Shown here one piece after another: positions 58,655-64,000 of a stretch of DNA of 64,000 nt. The notes beneath the pieces are model-generated. The model was not told where the DNA came from. It searched no databases and saw only the letters and a list, made by a program, of their open reading frames with translations. Positions within the stretch are counted from its first letter, which is position 1. The number at the start of each line of letters is the position of its first letter. This DNA comes from Okapia johnstoni (taxonomy: Eukaryota; Chordata; Mammalia; Artiodactyla; Giraffidae), in NCBI GenBank assembly GCA_024291935.2, contig CM044320.1, forward strand, positions 27,434,001-27,498,000, in the 5' to 3' direction. Both the position numbers and the translations under genes were made by a program.

Positions 58655-59105
58655 GCAATAAAGCCTTAATAATCATTGAATGTATGTTTTGGCCACACCT
58701 TGTGCTAGATACTCTATTCACAAAATTTATTTTAATCTACAAAACAGTTCTGAAAGGTCAATTATTATTAAGCTCAGGTTTGGAGCTTCTCCTCTGTGTG
58801 GCTACAGTGTTGCTGTTGAAGCTGTTCGGTAGAAAGAGGACAAATGAAATTTGCCCCTCAGGAAGTCTGTAAGAGTTCTGGGTAACATTATATATTTATT
58901 GGGTTGACCAAAAGGTTCATTAGGGTTTTTCCATACCAACCTGAACAAACTTTTTGGCCAACCCAATATAAATCAAGAGATAGACAAAACAGTTTATATG
59001 ACTTGCCAAAAGTCAGAGCTAGAAAGAAGTTAGGTTATATTTCATCTCACGTCTGTCTGACTCTAGAGGGCTGCTTTTGACTCTACTGTGCTATACTGAC
59101 TCTCA
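58655..59105 (-). mobile_element. MIR SINE interrupted by mariner MITE
   Basis: Antisense MIR start (accttgtgctagatactc and attttaatctacaaaac) at about 58690-58775. It resumes after the MITE (tatgacttgccaaaagtcag, then gtctgtctgactctagagg) to about 59100. The 58790-58898 part does not fit MIR. Confidence 0.55.
58899..58966. mobile_element. mariner-type MITE (68 bp hairpin)
   Basis: Terminal inverted repeats ttgggttgaccaaaaggttc and actttttggccaacccaa (right arm in forward orientation). Flanked by TA at 58897-58898 and 58967-58968, the expected mariner target duplication. Confidence 0.9.
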
Positions 59106-59834
59106 CCAAGGAATATTTAAGATCTGATTTGTCATGAGTCCATCAGAACACTACCAGATAAGGTAAAAAGTGAGTTATTTTCATACCAATACAAGTTACC
59201 ATCATTTAAAATAGGTAAGTTCATTTTTATTTAAGGAATTAAGAAACCTTAATTTTCATTCGAACCATAAGCCCTGTATTGTCATGGAGGTTATAAATTT
59301 AGAGCCTCAGAAATATTTAAATAACAGCAAGGTCAACCTTTGAGTGGTGGGTTTTCCAAACAGCCTTATAAATGTGCAGGAAAATAAACATCTCAGAATT
59401 GCTTTTCTGACAAAAAAATGGTGGTTCAGCCAACAGAAATATACCACTGCATTTTCTGCTGCCAAGCCTGCCTTCCATAAATTAGATTTATTATGTACAG
59501 TGCACAAAGAAGTAATACTCCAAACCTGAACAACTCTCTAACCTTTCCATTTCACCACGTAACCAGCAGGATTGTTAAGGAGGTTAGTTTATTTATGATG
59601 GGGTAGAAATTACTTCTGAATATGAACTCTGGAAGACCTCTAAAAGGGCCACAACCTCTCATTTAACCAACAGCAGCTCACAGAGGTGAAATTTACTATA
59701 CCTCATCTTCTTAAAGCTGCACATATGTCAAAGAAAAAGGTTATAATAAAATTTGCTTGGAATTTCACGGAACTACAACCTTTAGAGTGTAGTCCTGCAG
59801 AATTCCACCCTAACTGGAATGATGGACAGGTTGG
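59106..59834. other. unassigned sequence
   Basis: No gene or repeat recognised. Overlapping short frames on both strands at about 59310-59530 have no family motif. Confidence 0.5.
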
Positions 59835-60035
59835 TGTGGTGGTGAAGAGAGTAACCTTTGACATCAGAAAGATCCCAAGGCCACCATTAAACACATGTCA
59901 CCATAATATGAGAGTTAACCACTAGCAGTCATAATTTTTTCATCTGGAAAATGAGATAATATGTAATCTGTAAGGTTGTTCTGTGGATATAATACATAGT
60001 AAAGGTATTGAATCAAAAATATTGTATGGAATAAA
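59835..60035 (+). mobile_element. MIR SINE
   Basis: Sense MIR: tgtggtggtgaagagagtaa, gacatcagaaagatccc, then ttcatctggaaaatgagata and aggttgttctgtggatataa. Confidence 0.75.
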
Positions 60036-60065
60036 TAAATTTGATTAAATGGTAGCTTGAAATGC

Positions 60066-60124
60066 CATTATCATCATTTGCCATCATCACCACCTCCACC
60101 TCCACCACCGTCACCTCCACCACT
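60066..60124 (+). repeat. imperfect CAT/CCA trinucleotide repeat
   Basis: Imperfect trinucleotide run of the catcatcacc and ctccaccacc type, directly after the MIR. Confidence 0.85.
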
Positions 60125-60475
60125 TCTGTCTGCAGCTCTTTAATCACTCAACATGACATGAATGACCCAGTCCTCCTCTCTCACCTGATCTCCTAGATTC
60201 CAGGCTCTAGAACATGTACTACTCATTTCCCCTTGGGAAACAGCTTACACAATCACCTATGTCAAAATATTCTGAATACATTGATTGGTAGCATGTTCTT
60301 TGTCCTTCTTTTCCAAAGAGAGAAAGACATCTCTCAATCATCTTTTGACACAGATAGAGGATGCTACCTTATCAACTATTCCACTGAAAAGATCGTTAGC
60401 TACCGTTTACCATTTCACAGATTTCTTTGATATACAAGAAATGGCATCATAACCCAGCTCCAAAATGGGAATTAT

Positions 60476-60683
60476 GCATGTGTGCTTAGTCACTCAGTTG
60501 TGTCTGACTGTCTTGTGACCTCATAGACTATAGCCTGCCAGACTCTGTCCAGAGGATTTCTCAGACAAGAATACTAGAGGGGATAGCCGTTCGCTTCTCC
60601 AGGGCATCTTCCTGACCCAGAGATCAAACCTGGGTCTCCTGCATTGGCTGGCCGGTTCAGACCGCTGAACTAGCAGAGAAGCT
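60476..60683 (-). mobile_element. Bov-tA SINE
   Basis: Antisense copy from gcatgtgtgcttagtcac to a degenerate head (gaactagcagagaagct). More diverged than most copies here. No clear TSD. Confidence 0.9.
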
Positions 60684-62685
60684 ATCTTCCTCCTAAGCTT
60701 CTATACATGTCATGTAACATATTATTTATTGAGTCACCTCTGATTGCATAGGTAAGATAATTATTTGTCTCATTTGGAATGCCTACTTCTCAGATAATTT
60801 ATGAGGATGAATATAATATCATCTATAAAATAGTTCTCAGATATTTTCAATGAGAATACTAAATTTTTATGTCCTATATTTTGCAAAACAAGTCAAAACT
60901 AAGTTGTCTTTGCCAAAGTTGAATTTTAACTTTATAAATTGACATCCTTTTTACTTAGCATCCAACAAAAGTGAACTTACGTTAAATAAATTTCAGCTTC
61001 CTTTATAGTTATCTAACCATTTCATTAGGGCTCAAATATTAAAAATTAAGCTATAAAGTTAATTAATATTAAACTGTAAAGAAAACCTCCTGGTTAAAAT
61101 CAAGAGGCAAATAAAGCTCTGGTTAAATGGACAATTACAAAAGAAAAGAAAAACTTTAACCGAAAAAAGGCAGCTTAAAAAGTTACTCATTACTGTTTAC
61201 TGGTAATCACGTGCCTCACAGATGTGTTTGAGAATTTTTTGTATATATTTCATGTATATAATTTCTTACATAATTTAGCATATAATACGTATTATCTTCT
61301 GAGATTGTTTGGAGTGATTTATAGACTTCCATCCTTGTGAAAAGAGTCCTTTTTCTACTTTATTCTGTGTAACATCATGTTACAAGATTCTGTAAAAATT
61401 AGTAGTCCATACAATTTTCACGGAGAAGCTATTTCTTTCTTTCACCCTCCTATCTTTTTCAAGCCCAAAGTACTGTATTTGACCTGACAAATGAGCTCCA
61501 GTTGCAAATTTTATCAGACAATTTCATTTAGTTTCTGTATAAGATTGATTGGATAGAAGGTTATTTTAACGTACAGCTCAATTCAAATGTACAAAAATGG
61601 TAGAAATTAAGTCAACACTTGCATATATTCACAAATCTAAGAATTCATTCCTAGAAACTACTGCCACATCTTAATTTGAGCATTTTAGTATACTAATATA
61701 TTCAACAAATGTTACAGAGAGAATTGCTTAAACTTCAGCATTGCCGGTCTTTAAGTTTTTAAACTCTGGAGTTTGGAGTAAAGGTTTGGAGTAAAATAGT
61801 GTCTGTCACTCTGAAGCAAGGAATTTGAGAATGAAATGAGTATATATAGTAATTGAATTGTGAGCGCTATTTCATGTATTATAAATTTTACATTGTCTAC
61901 CAAATGTCAGATTAACAGGAAATAGCAAAATTGACTAAAATTAAAATGTGACCATCCTGAAATAAAGACATATACAAACTAATTAAAACCAGAGGGATGA
62001 GATGTTTGGCAGAAACCTTAAGATATCTGGAAAACAGGAAATAAGGATTGACGTGGTCTTACATAATGTGAAAGGACTAAATCCTCTAGTAGCAATAAAC
62101 AGAAAAAAGGAACTGACTCTTTTGAGTATTAAGTCATTTACCAGTGGAAATGAGATTAGACAGACAGTCTTCATTTTAAGTAGGCTCAATTTATGGAAAT
62201 TCACAAAAATACAATTTGTCTAGCAGAAAACAGTTTTCTTGTCAGTTACATAAGGACAACAATAATGAAAATATTATATATTCTTTCTTAACCATGTGTT
62301 ATTGTAAGAAGAGATGGACTTTCTCCTATTTCAAATGGAGTTCGTCCACTTGTTAGAATACAAGATTCAGGAACCCAGAAGGAGTAACACGGAGTTATAC
62401 AAAGGAATAAAGAAAGGATAAGTTGGTAAATACAAAGTGAATGGATGATTTCTAGTTTCTACTTTTAGATGTTTGATTTTCAGAGCCACACGTGAGTTCA
62501 CAATTAGTTATTTTTAATTTTTGTTAGGCTTGTCTTTACATTACCATTATAGCACACATCCATACAGTATTCCTGTGAGTTTTCACTTGGAATATAGTCT
62601 TCGAGTATCTATTTTATGTTAAGTGCTATAAATGTAAGATTAAGCATGATGCTGGCACAGCTGAAAATAAAAGGAGATACTTAGC
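60684..62685. other. 2 kb unassigned AT-rich sequence
   Basis: No gene or transposon recognised. The overlapping frames at about 61983-62223 on both strands show no known motif. Confidence 0.5.
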
Positions 62686-62689
62686 ATCA

Positions 62690-63190
62690 TTCATCATTTC
62701 ATGAAATCATTCATTCAACACTGTGTCTCTTCTGCATGGCAGACACTGTACAAGGCATTAGAAATAGGGACACAAAAATGAAACTGTTCTTTTCTTAGTC
62801 TAATGGATGAAACATATACAATGAAGTGTTGATTGAAACTCTGCTGGCAGCATGCTCTGAGAATGGCAGAAGCTCATAAGAAAGATGTAACTATACCAGG
62901 CACCCCTGGTAGAAAGGAGGTTACATTTGAGTTGACTTGAAAGTTGATTAGGGGTCAAACTAGGGAAAGGGTGTGGAGGACTTTGCAGGCAAATGTAAAG
63001 TTTTGCAAATTTGTTATTCAGTAGAACAGAGCAAAGAATTCCAGGCAGGAGGTAGCTTGAGACTGAGGGAGTTCCCATCTTACAGGTCCTTGTATTTTTA
63101 GCTGATACTTCTCTAAAGTTTTTGAAGGACCTTGGATAGGGGACTGATATAATTAGATCCAGATTTCAGAAAATTGTTCTAATACCAACA
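62690..63190 (-). mobile_element. L2 LINE 3' region, antisense
   Basis: Starts with the antisense tail (atcattcattcaacactg), then gacactgtacaaggcatta, gaggttacatttgagttgac, aagaattccaggcaggagg and ggataggggactgatataa. Confidence 0.7.
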
Positions 63191-63235
63191 TAGGTAAAAG
63201 GTTAAATGATCAGCACTTTTTAAAAATCACTCTTT

Positions 63236-64000
63236 TTCATCCAGGTTACTGCAAATGGCATTATTTCCTTCTTTTTATGGCCTAATAATATTCCATTGTG
63301 TATATGTACTACCTCTTCTTTATTTGTTCCTCTGTCAGTAGATGTTTAAGTTGCTTCCATGTTTTGGCTATTGTACAGAGTGCCACAGTGAACATTGGGT
63401 GCATGTAATTTTTGGATTATGGCTTTCTCTGGATATATGCCCAGGAGTGGGACTGCTGGATTATATGGTAGTTCTACATTTAGTTTTGTCATATTGAGTG
63501 AAGTAAGTGAGACAGAAAATGACAGATATCATATGATATCACTTACATGGAATCTGAGAAAATGGCACAATTGAACTTATTTACAAAACAGTAATGGACT
63601 CACAGGGCTTCCCTCATAGCTCAGTCAGTAAAGAATCTGCCTTCAATACAGGAGACCTGGGTTTGATCCCTGGGTTGGGAAGACCCCCTGGAGAAGGAAA
63701 TGGCAACCCACTCCAGTATTCTTTTCTGGAGAATCTCATGGACAGAGGAGCCTGGCAGGCTACAGTCCATGGGGTCACAAAAGTCAGACTTAGTGACTTG
63801 ATGACTTAGTGACTAACCCACCAGTAGACTCACAGACCTAGAAACAAACTTATTATTAACAACAGGTAAAGGAATAAATTAGGATTTGGGAGATTCAAAC
63901 GTATATAATACTATATGTAAAATAAATAACTGACCTACTGTATACCACAGGGAACTCTACTGAATATTCTGTAATTATTTTTATGGGAAAATAACCTAAA
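63236..64000 (+). mobile_element. L1 LINE with 5' inversion, cut by window edge
   Basis: 63236-63488 is antisense ORF2 sequence (gttactgcaaatggcatta to tatggtagttctacattta). From 63489 onward the same element continues in sense (gagtgaagtaagtgagacag, then cagggaactctactgaatat). The two segments are neighbours in an intact L1, so this is a twin-primed insertion. A SINE is nested at 63606-63826. Confidence 0.9.
63606..63826 (+). mobile_element. Bov-tA SINE nested in L1
   Basis: Sense copy from ggcttccctcatagctcag. Flanked by a perfect 9-bp TSD (gactcacag) at 63597-63605 and 63827-63835, which is L1 sequence. Low divergence suggests a young insertion. Confidence 0.94.

Noticed and set aside
60066..60124. 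CAT/CCA repeat considered as a coding repeat
   Set aside because: It is imperfect, directly follows a MIR, and has no extended open frame or splice sites.

Overview
This window is mammalian nuclear DNA from a ruminant, most likely a bovid (cattle, sheep or goat type). The diagnostic evidence is the repeat content: BovB (RTE-type) LINE fragments, more than twenty Bov-tA and BOV-A2 SINEs, a CHR-2-like tRNA-derived SINE and artiodactyl L1 3' ends, lying on an older mammalian layer of L2, MIR, MER5A, old L1 and a MaLR-like LTR. There is no bacterial, phage or plasmid content. I see no intact protein-coding gene, tRNA, rRNA, CRISPR array or convincing promoter. Nearly every longer reading frame is a BovB, L1 or SINE remnant or a chance frame.

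The one gene-like feature is a candidate internal exon at 40029-40079 on the + strand. It is 51 nt long, has an AG acceptor and a consensus GTAAGT donor, and is open in all three frames. If it is real, most or all of the window is intron of one large + strand gene. I do not recognise the peptide, so no gene symbol is given.

Layout. From 1 to 5.5 kb there are SINEs, a BovB fragment, L2, MER5A and an L1. From 5.7 to 8.4 kb is a transposon-free stretch with a few retained CpGs, a possible conserved noncoding block. From 8.4 to 18.9 kb lie SINEs nested in a MaLR-like LTR, L2 copies interrupted by BovB and SINE, a hAT-type fossil, and a 1.7 kb antisense BovB followed by an old antisense L1. From 19 to 32 kb are L2, MIR, CHR-2, BovB and L1 copies, including an L2 split by a BovB with a 34-bp target-site duplication. 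From 32 to 38 kb the sequence is AT-rich and mostly unique, with an old L1. From 38 to 40 kb a 1.6 kb sense BovB sits inside the first copy of a duplicated intron end, and the second copy runs into the exon. From 41 to 51 kb are SINEs, L2, a mariner MITE and a 2 kb sense L1. From 51 to 64 kb the sequence is mostly unique, with L2, MIR and a second mariner MITE, ending in a twin-primed L1.

The best leads are: the exon and the duplicated intron end beside it; two strong unassigned hairpins (44985-45043 and 20166-20229); two mariner MITE hairpins of the type that spawned ruminant microRNAs; unusual insertion footprints (50-bp and 34-bp duplications, and a 23-bp SINE micro-insertion with a perfect 10-bp duplication); and a diverged repeat pair at 49.4 and 51.1 kb that I cannot assign. 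I found no evidence for a novel multi-gene system. Repeat names rest on recognition by eye, so boundaries are approximate unless a target-site duplication (TSD) is given.
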